DNA of 64,000 nucleotides from Aporhodopirellula aestuarii (GCF_023701485.1 NZ_JAMQBK010000029.1:62001-126000), one strand, 5' to 3'. Shown: positions 36,738 through 45,829, numbered from the stretch's first letter. Notes: generated by a model from the sequence alone, not told the origin. A program made the numbers and translations.

Positions 36738-37357
36738 TCGCAGAAGCGAACGACAAAGAACCGAGCGGCAGCAAGCAGGTCATTCTCGACCGTCTGCGAG
36801 GCCGCGTGGTCGAATCGCCGGGGTTGCCCGAGCTCGACCCCGACCGATTGATCCGATACCCCGATCGCGTCTCGCAGTTTTGTGAAACGCTCAAGTTCGT
36901 AGGTGGTGAGAGTCACTTCGTCGACTCGCCCGCTCAAATTCGCGAGATATTGGAGGGCATTGAAGTGTTCTCCGCCGCCGATCGGATCGCGTCGACATTC
37001 CCTGAGGCGGTCGAGCCGACGGTTGATTTATCGCAGGTGAGTGATCCTCATTTGCTATCAACTCTCGATTGGACGATCGTCAAGGGCGAGTTTGGGGTGG
37101 CTGAGAATGGGGCGATTTGGGTCGACGGTCGCACGTTGCCGCACCGGGTGATGATTTTTATCGCCCAGTACCTCGCCCTCGTGGTTTCCAGGAGCGAGAT
37201 CGTCGACAACATGCATGAGGCGTATGCGCGGATTGGGGCGCCTAGTCCGGGGTTCGGTGTTTTCGTGTCTGGTCCCAGCAAAACCGCCGATATCGAGCAA
37301 TCACTCGTGCTCGGGGCGCACGGTTGTCGCAAGTTGCAAGTCTTTTTGCTGCCTTGA
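36734..37357 (+). CDS. lutC: LutC, LUD-domain lactate utilisation protein
   Basis: A 207-residue LUD-domain protein: SQVSDPHLLSTLDWTIVKGEFGVAENGAIWV, VMIFIAQYLALVVSRSEIVDNMHEAYARI and GPSKTADIEQSLVLGAHGCRKLQVFLL are the standard LutC blocks. The start ATG overlaps the lutB stop (ATGA), so it is translationally coupled. With LutA and LutB it makes up the L-lactate oxidising complex. After its stop there is a weak GCTG-TTTT-CAGC stem with a T-run (37361-37382), a poor terminator candidate. Confidence 0.92.
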   Translation: MIAEANDKEPSGSKQVILDRLRGRVVESPGLPELDPDRLIRYPDRVSQFCETLKFVGGESHFVDSPAQIREILEGIEVFSAADRIASTFPEAVEPTVDLSQVSDPHLLSTLDWTIVKGEFGVAENGAIWVDGRTLPHRVMIFIAQYLALVVSRSEIVDNMHEAYARIGAPSPGFGVFVSGPSKTADIEQSLVLGAHGCRKLQVFLLP

Positions 37358-37402
37358 ACCGCTGTTTTCAGCAATATTTTTTCATCAAATGTTCAAAAGC
37401 CG

Positions 37403-37431
37403 TTGACGCTTTCGCGACTCGCCCCTACATT
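37403..37431 (+). promoter_or_regulatory. Sigma70-type promoter for the S10 ribosomal operon
   Basis: TTGACG (37403-37408), a 17-base spacer and TACATT (37426-37431) give near-consensus -35 and -10 boxes. Transcription would start near 37438, leaving a leader of about 65 bases before the S10 GTG at 37503. It lies 46 bp after the lutC stop, separating the two operons. Confidence 0.65.
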
Positions 37432-37502
37432 CTCGCCTCCCCACACCAAATGGTTTGCGATGTGGGATCCCTGTCCGTCGTCATTGAAGTTAGGTTTCGA
37501 TC

Positions 37503-37829
37503 GTGTCAACTGGTGCCAGCGAAGTAATCCGCATTCGTATGGAAGCATACGACCATGCTGTTCTGGATCAGAGTGCCCGCGATATCGTTGACACTGTCAA
37601 GGCGACCGCGAGTATTGTTCATGGTCCGATTCCATTGCCGACCCGCATTGAGCGGTACACGGTTTTGTCGAGTCCGTTTGTGAACAAGAAAGCACGGCAG
37701 CAATTTGAGATCCGGACGCACAAGCGTTTGGTTGATATCGTCCAGGCTTCGGCCAAGACCATTGAAGCGTTGAATAAACTCAGTCTGCCGGCTGGGGTCG
37801 ACATCAAGATTAAGGCGTCCGCCCGCTGA
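37503..37829 (+). CDS. rpsJ: 30S ribosomal protein S10
   Basis: A 108-residue S10 with a GTG start. The conserved core [49 protein letters not shown] and [15 protein letters not shown] is complete, with the tRNA-contact loop and NusE surface present. S10 also acts as NusE in transcription antitermination. This is the first gene of the S10-spc cluster and follows a clear promoter. There is no tuf or fusA gene upstream; lutC is the neighbour, so the str operon is elsewhere. Confidence 0.97.
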   Translation: MSTGASEVIRIRMEAYDHAVLDQSARDIVDTVKATASIVHGPIPLPTRIERYTVLSSPFVNKKARQQFEIRTHKRLVDIVQASAKTIEALNKLSLPAGVDIKIKASAR

Positions 37830-38183
37830 TCTGGTCCTCGTGACAACGACGCCGCGTTCGGTTGAGCTTTGTCTCTCCCGGGTGTCCGAGCCGTCTTGTT
37901 GCCAGTTTGCCTGCTCTTAACCGAGTGGGTGTTGTTTAGCCGGTCCTCTTCCGCTGCTGTTCAGTGGTGAGAGTTCGTTTGAGTCAGGCTTGTCGCTAAT
38001 CGTTGGCGGCGGGTTCGTTCGTTACTTTTTGCAGTCACGGTTTTCCGTATGGTCGGAAGCTGCGGCGATACCTCTTGGGTTGCTCTTGCTAAATGAGCTG
38101 GCTCAAGCGAATCGTCGAGCAGTCCCGGAACTCCTAACGAAATCGCAGGTAGCTCGCCGCTTAAACGGCGGGCAGGAATTGTT
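37830..38183 (+). promoter_or_regulatory. Long leader between rpsJ and rplC, with a hairpin at the L3 ribosome-binding site
   Basis: This 354-base gap is unusually long for an S10 operon. No gene with protein-like features is visible; a 70-codon open frame here overlaps the L3 start and looks spurious. At 38152-38173 an 8-pair stem (GCTCGCCG with CGGCGGGC, one G-T pair) with a 6-base loop ends directly at AGGA (38175-38178 region), just before the L3 ATG at 38184. The arrangement would fit control of translation initiation; the regulator is unknown. Confidence 0.45.
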
Positions 38184-38867
38184 ATGTTACCATCTATTTT
38201 AGGCCGAAAAGTGGGGATGACGCAGGTCTTCCTCGAGGACGGCACTGCTGTCCCGGTCACTGTCGTGCAGGCCGGTCCCTGTCATGTTTTGCAGGTTCGC
38301 AGCGTCGAGCGAGACGGCTATGAAGCGGTTCAGTTAGGATTCGAGGACAAGCCTCGCCGTTTGGCGTCGCGAAGTGAGCGTGGTCAAGTGGCCGCGATCG
38401 AAAGCAAGCGGTCCAAGGCTCGGGCTGCAGCAGGCGTTGAGTTATCCGCCAAGGCTGATTGTGAGCCCCAGCGATTTGTTCGCGAGTTTCGCGGACCCGC
38501 CAGCGTGAGTGTTGGCGACGCGTTGACCGTTGAGCAGTTTGCTGATGTCGCCAAGGTCGATGTCACGGGCACGAGCAAGGGTCGCGGTTTCTCTGGTGTC
38601 ATGAAGCGACATAACTTCGCCGGCCAGCGTGCCACGCACGGTGTTAAGAAATGTCACCGTCACGCCGGTGGTACTGGTATGAGTGCCTACCCGAGTCGCA
38701 CATTCAAAGGTAAGCGAATGGCGGGTCAGTATGGCAACTCCCGCGTGACGACCCGTAACCTGCAAGTGGTTAGCGTCGACGTCGAAAATAATCTGCTGCT
38801 CCTGCGTGGAGCTGTTCCCGGCCCTAATGGCGGGTTCGTTTCTATCCGTCAAACCAACAAAGTCTGA
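38184..38867 (+). CDS. rplC: 50S ribosomal protein L3
   Basis: A 227-residue L3. MLPSILGRKVGMTQVFLEDG, the loop GTSKGRGFSGVMKRHNFAGQRATHG and GTGMSAYPSRTFKGKRMAGQYG, which reaches toward the peptidyl transferase centre, are all present. The ATG follows an AGGA by about 6 bases. It precedes L4 by 11 bp. Confidence 0.98.
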   Translation: MLPSILGRKVGMTQVFLEDGTAVPVTVVQAGPCHVLQVRSVERDGYEAVQLGFEDKPRRLASRSERGQVAAIESKRSKARAAAGVELSAKADCEPQRFVREFRGPASVSVGDALTVEQFADVAKVDVTGTSKGRGFSGVMKRHNFAGQRATHGVKKCHRHAGGTGMSAYPSRTFKGKRMAGQYGNSRVTTRNLQVVSVDVENNLLLLRGAVPGPNGGFVSIRQTNKV

Positions 38868-38878
38868 GGGCGGAGATA

Positions 38879-39550
38879 ATGGCAACTATTCCAGTTCTGA
38901 ATGCGTCCGGCCAAGAGGTCGGCACTTACGAGATCGATACTGCTGAGATTGCGGATCGCGTCAGTAAGCAATTGCTTCACGATGTTGTCGTGATGTACCA
39001 GGCCAACAAGCGTCAGGGTTCGCACAACACGCGTACTCGCGGCCAGGTGAGCGGTCACAAGAAAAAGATGTATCGCCAGAAAGGTACGGGTAACGCTCGT
39101 GCTGGTGGTAAGCGAACGAACGTTCGTCGTGGTGGTGGTGTTGCACGAACCGTTAAGCCGCGTGACTATAGCTACCGTCACCCGAAGAAGGCGATCAAGC
39201 TGGCGACCCGCATGGCGATCCGTTCGCGAATCGATGACGGCGAAGTGGTGTTGATCGATGGCTTTGGTATCGAGTCGCCCAAGACGAGCCAGATGGCCAG
39301 CGTTCTTCGCAGTCTCGGCCTCGAAGGCGTGACGACCTTGATCGCAACCTCGGAAGATGATTCGGCTGTTTACAAGAGTGGCCGTAATATCTCCGGTGTG
39401 TGTGTCGAGCCTGTTCGTCAGCTCAATGCGTTGTCGGTTTTGACGCCTAAGAAGGTGTTGTTCACGACGGCGGCTTTGGACAAGATTAAGGATGGCACCT
39501 TCGCAAGTGCTTCGTCAGCCGATGCCAGTAAAGAGGAGGCCGTCGCCTAG
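38879..39550 (+). CDS. rplD: 50S ribosomal protein L4
   Basis: A 223-residue L4 with the exit-tunnel loop (NTRTRGQVSGHKKKMYRQKGTGNARAG) and the C-terminal block TLIATSEDDSAVYKSGRNISGV. The start is preceded by GGAG. In E. coli L4 represses its own operon; whether that holds here cannot be seen. A Ser/Ala/Glu tail of about 15 residues is extra. Confidence 0.98.
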   Translation: MATIPVLNASGQEVGTYEIDTAEIADRVSKQLLHDVVVMYQANKRQGSHNTRTRGQVSGHKKKMYRQKGTGNARAGGKRTNVRRGGGVARTVKPRDYSYRHPKKAIKLATRMAIRSRIDDGEVVLIDGFGIESPKTSQMASVLRSLGLEGVTTLIATSEDDSAVYKSGRNISGVCVEPVRQLNALSVLTPKKVLFTTAALDKIKDGTFASASSADASKEEAVA

Positions 39551-39604
39551 TCGGGTTTGAGTGAGTTAAAGCTCTATGCCTCAGATCTCTAGTCGGAATT
39601 AATT

Positions 39605-39928
39605 ATGTCAGCTATCAAACCTCCACAGCCAGCCGAACGGACTATTAAGCTCGAGCCTCACCAGGTTCTGCTTCGCCCGCTCGTTACTGAGAAGGGTGTT
39701 CACCGCGCTTCGCGTAACAATCAATACGCGTTCCAGATTCATCGCGATGCGACCAAGCTTGACGTGCGAGCAGCCGTCGAGTCGTTGTTTGACGTCAAGG
39801 TCACCGCCGTGCGAACGCAGACGCGTAAGGGCAAGTTTCGTCGTTTCCGAAACAAGATGGGTCGCACCGCCGACTGGAAGAAGGCGATCGTGCAGTTGCA
39901 CGAAGATCACCGCATCGACTTCTTCTAG
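39605..39928 (+). CDS. rplW: 50S ribosomal protein L23
   Basis: A 107-residue L23 with LEPHQVLLRPLVTEKGVHRAS, YAFQIHRDATKLDVRAAVESLFDVKVTAVRT and the RNA-binding loop RKGKFRRFRNKMGRTADWKKAIV. It lies near the tunnel exit in the ribosome and binds SRP and trigger factor. A short N-terminal extension of about 12 residues precedes the core. Confidence 0.97.
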   Translation: MSAIKPPQPAERTIKLEPHQVLLRPLVTEKGVHRASRNNQYAFQIHRDATKLDVRAAVESLFDVKVTAVRTQTRKGKFRRFRNKMGRTADWKKAIVQLHEDHRIDFF

Positions 39929-40038
39929 CCGATGCAATGGTCCTGGCTGGTGGCTGTGAGAACAGTCGCGGCACGGGGTCGAGAAATTTGACACAGAGTA
40001 CCACTTAAAACTTAAAACTCCGATCTCAGTACTGTCTC

Positions 40039-40899
40039 ATGGGCATTCGAATCTACAAGCCGACCAGCGCCGGTCGACGCAACGCGTCGGTTAGCGACTT
40101 CAAGGACTTGACGAAAGGCTACAAGCCTGAGCGTTCCTTGTTGCGTCCGAAGAAGAAGACGGGCGGTCGAAATAACCAAGGTAAGATCACGTCGCGGCAC
40201 CGTGGCGGCGGTCACAAGCAAATGTACCGCGTCATCGACTTCCGCCGTCTGAAAGACGGAGTGGTTGGAGTGGTTGAGTCGGTTCAGTATGACCCCAATC
40301 GTTCGGCTCGAATCGCATTGGTTAAGTACGCTGATGGCGAAAAAGTCTATGTGATCGCACCGCAAGGCCTGAAGGCCGGTGATCGCTTGGAGAACGGCCC
40401 GGACGCGTCGCCGAACATCGGCAACTGTCTGCCGCTGAAGAACATCCCGTTGGGTACTTCGGTTTGCTGTATCGAAATGCGGGCTGGTCGCGGTGCAGTG
40501 ATGTGCCGCTCGGCCGGGACGCAGGCGACTCTGCAGGCACGTGAAGCCGATTGGGCACAGTTGATGTTGCCAAGCGGTGAAGTCCGTCGTGTGCCGAGTG
40601 CATGCCGTGCAACGGTTGGTCAGGTCGGAAACAACGATCACATGAACGTCCGCCTGGGTAAGGCCGGTCGGGCACGTTGGCTCGGACGTCGTCCGCACGT
40701 CCGTGGTACCGCGATGAACCCGATCGATCACCCGCACGGTGGTGGTGAAGGTCGTACCAAGGGCGGTCGCCATCCGGTGAGTCCGCAAGGTAAGAGTGCC
40801 AAGGGCGGAGCAACGCGTCAGAAGCGTAAGCCGAGCAACTCGTCGATCGTTCGCCGGCGTAAGAGTCGTCGTTATGGTCAATTGAAACTTCACAAGTAG
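40039..40899 (+). CDS. rplB: 50S ribosomal protein L2
   Basis: A 286-residue L2. [47 protein letters not shown], and the C-terminal [25 protein letters not shown] with the conserved histidine near the peptidyl transferase centre are intact. The gap before it is 110 bp and contains no Shine-Dalgarno sequence. Confidence 0.98.
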   Translation: MGIRIYKPTSAGRRNASVSDFKDLTKGYKPERSLLRPKKKTGGRNNQGKITSRHRGGGHKQMYRVIDFRRLKDGVVGVVESVQYDPNRSARIALVKYADGEKVYVIAPQGLKAGDRLENGPDASPNIGNCLPLKNIPLGTSVCCIEMRAGRGAVMCRSAGTQATLQAREADWAQLMLPSGEVRRVPSACRATVGQVGNNDHMNVRLGKAGRARWLGRRPHVRGTAMNPIDHPHGGGEGRTKGGRHPVSPQGKSAKGGATRQKRKPSNSSIVRRRKSRRYGQLKLHK

Positions 40900-40928
40900 G
40901 CCGACCAGCAAGCGTCTGAGAATCAATC

Positions 40929-41198
40929 ATGAGTCGAAGCAGTAAAAAGGGTCCTTTCGTAGACCCGAAGTTATTTTTCAAGGTCCAAAAGGCGGCCGAG
41001 GCCGGTTCGAGTGAGCCGATCAAGACCTGGTCCCGCGCCTGCACGATCGTGCCTGAGTTCGTCAATGTGACCTTCATGGTTCACAACGGACGTCAGCACG
41101 TGAAGGTGTTGGTTACCGAAGACATGGTCGGTCACAAGCTCGGCGAGTTCTCACCGACGCGGACTTTCCGCGGTCACGGTGGCAAAGGCAAGCGATAA
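40929..41198 (+). CDS. rpsS: 30S ribosomal protein S19
   Basis: An 89-residue S19: [46 protein letters not shown] and [19 protein letters not shown] are all standard. It binds 16S rRNA in the 30S head with S13. It follows L2 by 29 bp. Confidence 0.97.
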   Translation: MSRSSKKGPFVDPKLFFKVQKAAEAGSSEPIKTWSRACTIVPEFVNVTFMVHNGRQHVKVLVTEDMVGHKLGEFSPTRTFRGHGGKGKR

Positions 41199-41215
41199 GG
41201 TAGGAATCGGTAAAC

Positions 41216-41575
41216 ATGTCACAATTCAACGCATATCACAAAAACGCCCGCATCAGCGCACAGAAAGTGCGTTTGGTGGCCAATATGGTCCGTGGCATGT
41301 ATGCCGACGAGGCGCTCGATACTCTCAAGTATCAGCCGCAACGTGGGGCTCGCATGCTCGAGAAGGTCATCAAAAGCGCAGTCGGAAACGCTCAAGATCC
41401 CGATCAGAACAATGGTCGCGGTTTCAAGATTGAAGAGTTGGTCCTTACCGACGTTCGTGTCGATGGTGGGCCGATGTTCAAGCGAATCCGTCCTCGTGCC
41501 CGCGGCATGGCGTTCATGGTCAAGAAACGCTCCAGTCACATCCGCGTCGGATTGACCCACATCGACGAAATATAA
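41216..41575 (+). CDS. rplV: 50S ribosomal protein L22
   Basis: A 119-residue L22 with ISAQKVRLVANMVRGMYADEALDTLKYQPQRGARMLEKVIKSAVGNA and the tunnel-lining beta-hairpin region VDGGPMFKRIRPRARGMAFMVKKRSSHI. An AGGTAGGAA sequence precedes the ATG at a normal distance. Confidence 0.97.
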   Translation: MSQFNAYHKNARISAQKVRLVANMVRGMYADEALDTLKYQPQRGARMLEKVIKSAVGNAQDPDQNNGRGFKIEELVLTDVRVDGGPMFKRIRPRARGMAFMVKKRSSHIRVGLTHIDEI

Positions 41576-41696
41576 GAACGGAATCGCGGCTAAGGGTTTT
41601 GGACGCAGAAAGCTCCAAGGTCCGCGGTCGGCTCCGTTAACGACAAACGCACAACATTTATTCAGTCCTAAGTCCTTAGCCCACAGAACTTTCACC

Positions 41697-42407
41697 ATGG
41701 GTCAAAAAGTCAACCCGATCGCATTTCGAACCGGCGTCACACGCGGTTGGAGCAGTCGTTGGTACGCGTCCAAGCAGGACTACGCGGCTTTGCTGGTCGA
41801 AGACAAGAAGATTCGTGATTTCATCACGAAGCACCCCCAGAAAACACAATACAAAGCAGCGGGTATCGATCGGATCGAGATCGAACGCACCCGTGACGAA
41901 GTCCGCGTGATGATGTTCGTCGCTCGCCCCGGTTTGATCATCGGCAAGAAGGGTCAAGAAATTGAGATCCTGCAAGCTGAACTTCAGAACCTGGTCGGTC
42001 GCCGTATCAATCTGAAGGTGGAAGAAGTCGGCCGTCCTGAGTTGCAAGCTCAACTCGTCGCCGAAGACATTGCTCAACAACTGGCGAAGCGATCAAGTTT
42101 CCGCCGGACGATGAAACGCTCCCTGGAGCAGACGATGGACGCTGGTGCCAAGGGCATCAAAATCCAGATGGCGGGTCGGCTCGGTGGAGCGGAAATGGCT
42201 CGTCGTGAGAAACAAAGCGCCGGATCAATTCCGCTGAGCACACTGCAGGCAATGATTGATTACGGTTTCACTGAAGCGATGACGCCACAGGGGCACATCG
42301 GGATTCAGGTTTGGATTAACCAAGGTACTTACGGAGACGACAACGATGGCGTTGATGCCCAAACGGGTCAAGCATCGAAAAAGCCAAAGAGGTCGTATAA
42401 AAGGTAA
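41697..42407 (+). CDS. rpsC: 30S ribosomal protein S3
   Basis: A 236-residue S3 with MGQKVNPIAFRTGVTRGW, the KH domain (VMMFVARPGLIIGKKGQEIEILQAEL) and the S3_C domain (LAKRSSFRRTMKRSLEQTMDAGAKGIKIQMAGRLGGAEMARREK, PLSTLQAMIDYGFTEAMTPQGHIGIQVWI). The last 20 or so residues (DAQTGQASKKPKRSYKR) are encoded within the 62-bp overlap with L16. No Shine-Dalgarno sequence precedes the ATG. Confidence 0.97.
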   Translation: MGQKVNPIAFRTGVTRGWSSRWYASKQDYAALLVEDKKIRDFITKHPQKTQYKAAGIDRIEIERTRDEVRVMMFVARPGLIIGKKGQEIEILQAELQNLVGRRINLKVEEVGRPELQAQLVAEDIAQQLAKRSSFRRTMKRSLEQTMDAGAKGIKIQMAGRLGGAEMARREKQSAGSIPLSTLQAMIDYGFTEAMTPQGHIGIQVWINQGTYGDDNDGVDAQTGQASKKPKRSYKR

Positions 42408-42762
42408 CGCGACTCGCGGCAATACGGTCGTTTTTGGCGATTTCGGAATTCAGTCCCTGGACGCCGGATGGATCAAAGCTACAACGATCGAAGCCGGCCG
42501 GATCGCAGCCCAGCAATACGTTCGCGGCGAAGGCAAGCTCTACATTCGAATCTTCCCAGACAAGTCAGTGACCAGCACTCCGCTGGAAACTCGGATGGGT
42601 AAGGGGAAAGGTGAGCCTGACTTCTGGGCCGCGGTCGTCAAGCCGGGAACCATTTTGTACGAACTCAGCGGTGTGACCGAACAGCAAGCAAAAGTTTGTT
42701 TCGCTCGTTTGGCCAGCAAGATGCCAGTCAAGGTTCGGTTTGTCTCCCGGCGTTCAGCCTAG
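42346..42762 (+). CDS. rplP: 50S ribosomal protein L16
   Basis: A 138-residue L16: MALMPKRVKHRKSQRGRIKG, VVFGDFGIQSLDAGWIKATTIEAGRIAAQQYV, IRIFPDKSVTSTPLETRMGKGKGEPDFWAAVVKPGTILYEL. The start is fixed by the conserved LMPKRVKxRKxxRG block, so its first 62 bases lie inside the end of rpsC in another frame. GGAG lies 10 bases before the ATG, within rpsC. Confidence 0.97.
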   Translation: MALMPKRVKHRKSQRGRIKGNATRGNTVVFGDFGIQSLDAGWIKATTIEAGRIAAQQYVRGEGKLYIRIFPDKSVTSTPLETRMGKGKGEPDFWAAVVKPGTILYELSGVTEQQAKVCFARLASKMPVKVRFVSRRSA

Positions 42763-42828
42763 GTGGCGGACGAGCCGGTGGCACGACCTAACCCATAAAC
42801 TCATTCCCTTTTTTCGTTTGTTGAACCG

Positions 42829-43035
42829 ATGACATCATTGACTGAACTTCACGAAATGAGCGATGAGCAGCTCGATGCGACTGCGAAAGAAGCGGCGGAG
42901 ACCTTGTTTCGGCTGCGTTTTCAATCGCAGTCCGAGCGGCTCAACACGCCAAGCGAGATTCGCAAGAACCGACGCTTGATCGCTCGGATCAAAACGATCC
43001 AAACACAACGAGAGCGTGCCACGCAGTCCGCGTAG
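42829..43035 (+). CDS. rpmC: 50S ribosomal protein L29
   Basis: A 68-residue L29: the two-helix hairpin shows ELHEMSDEQLDATAKEAAETLFRLRFQSQSERL and PSEIRKNRRLIARIKTIQTQRE. It sits near the tunnel exit beside L23. There is no purine-rich ribosome-binding site; a T-rich stretch precedes the ATG. Confidence 0.95.
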   Translation: MTSLTELHEMSDEQLDATAKEAAETLFRLRFQSQSERLNTPSEIRKNRRLIARIKTIQTQRERATQSA

Positions 43036-43119
43036 CACCTGTCGGAACGAACTAGTAACCCATTGAGGCCGTGATCGGCCTCACCTGTAATACCCTCCCA
43101 ATGAATTGTCCGAAACGTC

Positions 43120-43476
43120 ATGCCTAAACGCGTGTTAGCCGGAGTCGTCACCAGCGACAAGATGAACAAGACGCGACGCGTCGAAATCAATCGCGTGGTC
43201 AAGCATCCGAAGTACAAGAAATACCTCCGTCGCCGTACGGTCTGTCACGTCCATGACGAAGACAACCAATCGGGCGTGGGTGATCGCGTCGAGATCATCG
43301 AATCTGAGCCGCTCAGCAAGCTCAAGCGGTGGCGATTGGTTCGTGTTCTTGAGAAGAGCACCGCCGTCGACGTGGTGGCACTGCGTGCTGCTCGTAAAGA
43401 AGCGATGAACGCCGCCGAAAGTGAAACGATTGAAGCCGCCCACGCGGGTGATGGTTCCTCGGATAACGCGTCGTAG
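43120..43476 (+). CDS. rpsQ: 30S ribosomal protein S17 with C-terminal extension
   Basis: A 118-residue S17. The OB-fold core (KRVLAGVVTSDKMNKTRRVEINRVVKHPKYKKYLRRRTVCHVHDEDNQSGVGDRVEIIESEPLSKLKRWRLVRVL) is standard, about 85 residues. The extra 30 residues (ALRAARKEAMNAAESETIEAAHAGDGSS) are Ala/Glu-rich and probably disordered or helical. Confidence 0.95.
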   Translation: MPKRVLAGVVTSDKMNKTRRVEINRVVKHPKYKKYLRRRTVCHVHDEDNQSGVGDRVEIIESEPLSKLKRWRLVRVLEKSTAVDVVALRAARKEAMNAAESETIEAAHAGDGSSDNAS

Positions 43477-43566
43477 GTGGTATGGCTTAATCCCGTGTTG
43501 CCCAGGCTAGATGTAGTAGCCGGGGCAGGACGCCTGTAACAAATTTTTGTCGTTGAAGAAAATTAA

Positions 43567-43935
43567 ATGATCCAACAAGAATCTCGACTCGACGTTGCGG
43601 ACAACACCGGTGCCCGTCAGGTGATGTGCATCAAGGTGCTCGGCGGAACTCGTCGACGGTTTGCGACGGTCGGCGATGTGATCGTTTGCAGTGTCAAAAG
43701 TGTCATTCCCGGTAGCGAAGTCAAGAAGAAGTCTGTCGTGCGTGCGGTGATCGTTCGCACCAAGACACCGACCCGCCGCCCCGATGGCAGCTATATCCGA
43801 TTCGATTCCAACGCGGTCGTGTTGGTTGACAAGGACCGCAACCCACGTGGTACCCGGATCTTTGGTGCGGTCGCAAGAGAGCTTCGCGATCAGAAGTTTA
43901 CCAAGATCGTCAGTCTGGCTAACGAAGTCGTATGA
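43567..43935 (+). CDS. rplN: 50S ribosomal protein L14
   Basis: A 122-residue L14: [80 protein letters not shown]. It forms an inter-subunit bridge. Length and sequence are typical. Confidence 0.98.
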   Translation: MIQQESRLDVADNTGARQVMCIKVLGGTRRRFATVGDVIVCSVKSVIPGSEVKKKSVVRAVIVRTKTPTRRPDGSYIRFDSNAVVLVDKDRNPRGTRIFGAVARELRDQKFTKIVSLANEVV

Positions 43936-44037
43936 GCATGAGGTTCCGGTAGAGCAGATTGCTGTTAGCTCCGGCCTCAATCAAAAGACAACGAACACAA
44001 AACACACGCTCAACGCTAATTGCTAAAAGCTACTAAC

Positions 44038-44385
44038 ATGAATTTCCGAATTGACGACGAAGTGATCGTGATTACCGGTGCTGACAAAGGTCACCGCGGG
44101 AAGATTATCAAGATCGATCGCGACGCAAATAAAGTCATCGTCGAAGGTGCGGCCAAAGTATGGAAGCACGTTCGCCAAAGTCAAAAGAACCCTCAAGGTG
44201 GTCGGCTCAACAAAGAGATGCCGATCAGTGCGAGCAATGTCCTGATTGTTGATCCGTCCGACGGCAAGCCGTCCCGCATCGGTCTGCGTTACCTGCCGGA
44301 CGGCAGCAAAGAACGATACGCAAAGAGAAGTGGAGCGAGTCTCGGTCAGATTGCCCCCGCCAAGGCGAGTCGGGCCTCGAAGTAA
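44038..44385 (+). CDS. rplX: 50S ribosomal protein L24
   Basis: A 115-residue L24 from ATG 44038: VIVITGADKGHRGKIIKIDRDANKVIVEGAAKVWKHVRQSQKNPQGGRLNKEMPISASNVLIVDPSDGKPSRIGLR contains the KOW motif and the standard core. A TTG six codons upstream is less likely. No Shine-Dalgarno sequence is visible. Confidence 0.96.
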   Translation: MNFRIDDEVIVITGADKGHRGKIIKIDRDANKVIVEGAAKVWKHVRQSQKNPQGGRLNKEMPISASNVLIVDPSDGKPSRIGLRYLPDGSKERYAKRSGASLGQIAPAKASRASK

Positions 44386-44465
44386 AGTTCTAGGTTGCCG
44401 AATCATCCGGCAGCGACTTCAAAATTTTAATTCCCACAGTCATTTAGATCGGCTTGTTGCCTCCC

Positions 44466-45041
44466 ATGTCCAACACTAAACCACGATTGCAGCTCCGCTA
44501 CGAGGAATCGATCCGCGCAGCATTGAAGGAACAGTTCGGGTACACGAACCCTCACCAGATTCCTCGGCTCGAGAAAATCACTCTGAACATGGGTATCGGT
44601 GCGGCGGTCGCGGACAAAAAAGTCCTCGACATGGCGTTCGAGTCGATGACCCAAATCGCTGGACAAAAGCCGGTTTTGACCCTCGCCCGCAAGTCGATCG
44701 CAACGTTCCGTTTGCGTGAAGGCATGCCGATCGGTTGCATGGTCACCCTGCGACGTCAGCGGATGTATGAGTTTCTCGATCGAGTGATTTCGGTCGCGCT
44801 TCCGCGCGTTCGTGACTTTCGTGGGATCAGCCGCACGGCCTTCGATGGCCGCGGTAACTACACCTTGGGTTTGAACGAACAATTGGTGTTCCCCGAACTC
44901 AACCCAGACAAGTTTGTACGGCCTCAAGGGATGAACATCAGCTTCATCACGTCGGCCGCAAACAACGACGAAGGCCGGGCGTTGCTCGAGCAATTCGGTA
45001 TGCCGTTTAAGCAGCCGAAAGAGAAGTCGGACGCGGCATAG
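44466..45041 (+). CDS. rplE: 50S ribosomal protein L5
   Basis: A 191-residue L5: [65 protein letters not shown] and [34 protein letters not shown]. It binds 5S rRNA. The ATG at 44466 is preferred to a TTG four codons upstream. Confidence 0.97.
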   Translation: MSNTKPRLQLRYEESIRAALKEQFGYTNPHQIPRLEKITLNMGIGAAVADKKVLDMAFESMTQIAGQKPVLTLARKSIATFRLREGMPIGCMVTLRRQRMYEFLDRVISVALPRVRDFRGISRTAFDGRGNYTLGLNEQLVFPELNPDKFVRPQGMNISFITSAANNDEGRALLEQFGMPFKQPKEKSDAA

Positions 45042-45137
45042 TGCCGTCGTTCACGTGAATTATATCGTTTAATACACATCACCGTTACGTTTCCCAGTTG
45101 GGCATTGTCGCCCGCTCCGTTCACCGCAGGTCCTTTC

Positions 45138-45323
45138 GTGGCAAGCAAATCCAAAATCGCCAAGGCGTCTCGTACGCCAAAGTTTTCCTCACGGAAAGAA
45201 AACCGTTGCAATTATTGTGGTCGTCCGCGGTCGGTCTATCGCAAGTTCGGTTTGTGCCGTATTTGCTTTCGCTTGAATGCGAACGCCGGGTTGATCCCTG
45301 GTGTGCGTAAGGCCAGTTGGTGA
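45138..45323 (+). CDS. rpsN: 30S ribosomal protein S14, zinc-binding short form
   Basis: A 61-residue S14 of the type-Z (short, zinc-binding) class with GTG start at 45138: [60 protein letters not shown]. The four cysteines CNYC and CRIC form the zinc site. A longer frame from 45105 adds a non-conserved leader. Many bacteria carry the longer, cysteine-free form instead or in addition. Confidence 0.95.
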   Translation: MASKSKIAKASRTPKFSSRKENRCNYCGRPRSVYRKFGLCRICFRLNANAGLIPGVRKASW

Positions 45324-45354
45324 GTTTGGAAACAAAAAAAGGGAACCCACAGCT

Positions 45355-45750
45355 ATGATGACCGACCCCATTGCCGACATGCTCACACGAATCCGTAACG
45401 CGGTACGTGTTGAACGGCCTTATGTTGATATTCCTGCTAGCCGCGTAAAACGTGGTTTGGCCGACGTCCTGAAGCGAGAAGGCTTCATTTGGGACTGGAA
45501 AGAAGAAGACACCGAACCAGTCAAGACGCTGCGTTTGGAGCTGAAATACGGCCCCAACGGCGAACGCGTTATTCAGACGATCAAACGAGTCAGTAAACCG
45601 GGCCGACGCTTGTACTCGCGCAGCAAAGAACTGCGTCCGGTACTCGGCGGACTTGGTATCCGAATCATTAGTACCAGTAAGGGCGTTGTCAGCGACCGGG
45701 AAGCTCGCCGCGATAAGATCGGCGGCGAAGTGCTTTGCGAAGTTTCCTGA
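45355..45750 (+). CDS. rpsH: 30S ribosomal protein S8
   Basis: A 131-residue S8: MTDPIADMLTRIRNAVRVERPYVDIPASRVKRGLADVLKREGFI, and the C-terminal STSKGVVSDREARRDKIGGEVLCEV. ATG 45355 or 45358 (adjacent ATGs); an AAGGGA lies upstream. In E. coli S8 represses the spc operon; no matching site was looked for in detail. Confidence 0.97.
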   Translation: MMTDPIADMLTRIRNAVRVERPYVDIPASRVKRGLADVLKREGFIWDWKEEDTEPVKTLRLELKYGPNGERVIQTIKRVSKPGRRLYSRSKELRPVLGGLGIRIISTSKGVVSDREARRDKIGGEVLCEVS

Positions 45751-45829
45751 TCCTGAGTTGTCCCTTCCATGACCTCGCACCGGTGAGGTCGATTCCAAAC
45801 ACCCTCCTGTTTCATCAAGCGAATCAGCC

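Noticed and set aside
37990-38202. 70-codon frame in the rpsJ-rplC gap
   Set aside because: Overlaps the L3 start, has no ribosome-binding site or conserved motif. The gap is better explained as a leader.
40012-40926. Long minus-strand open frame opposite rplB (304 codons)
   Set aside because: It is the antisense of a highly conserved ribosomal gene; its translation is Thr/Arg-rich and has no domain or signal.
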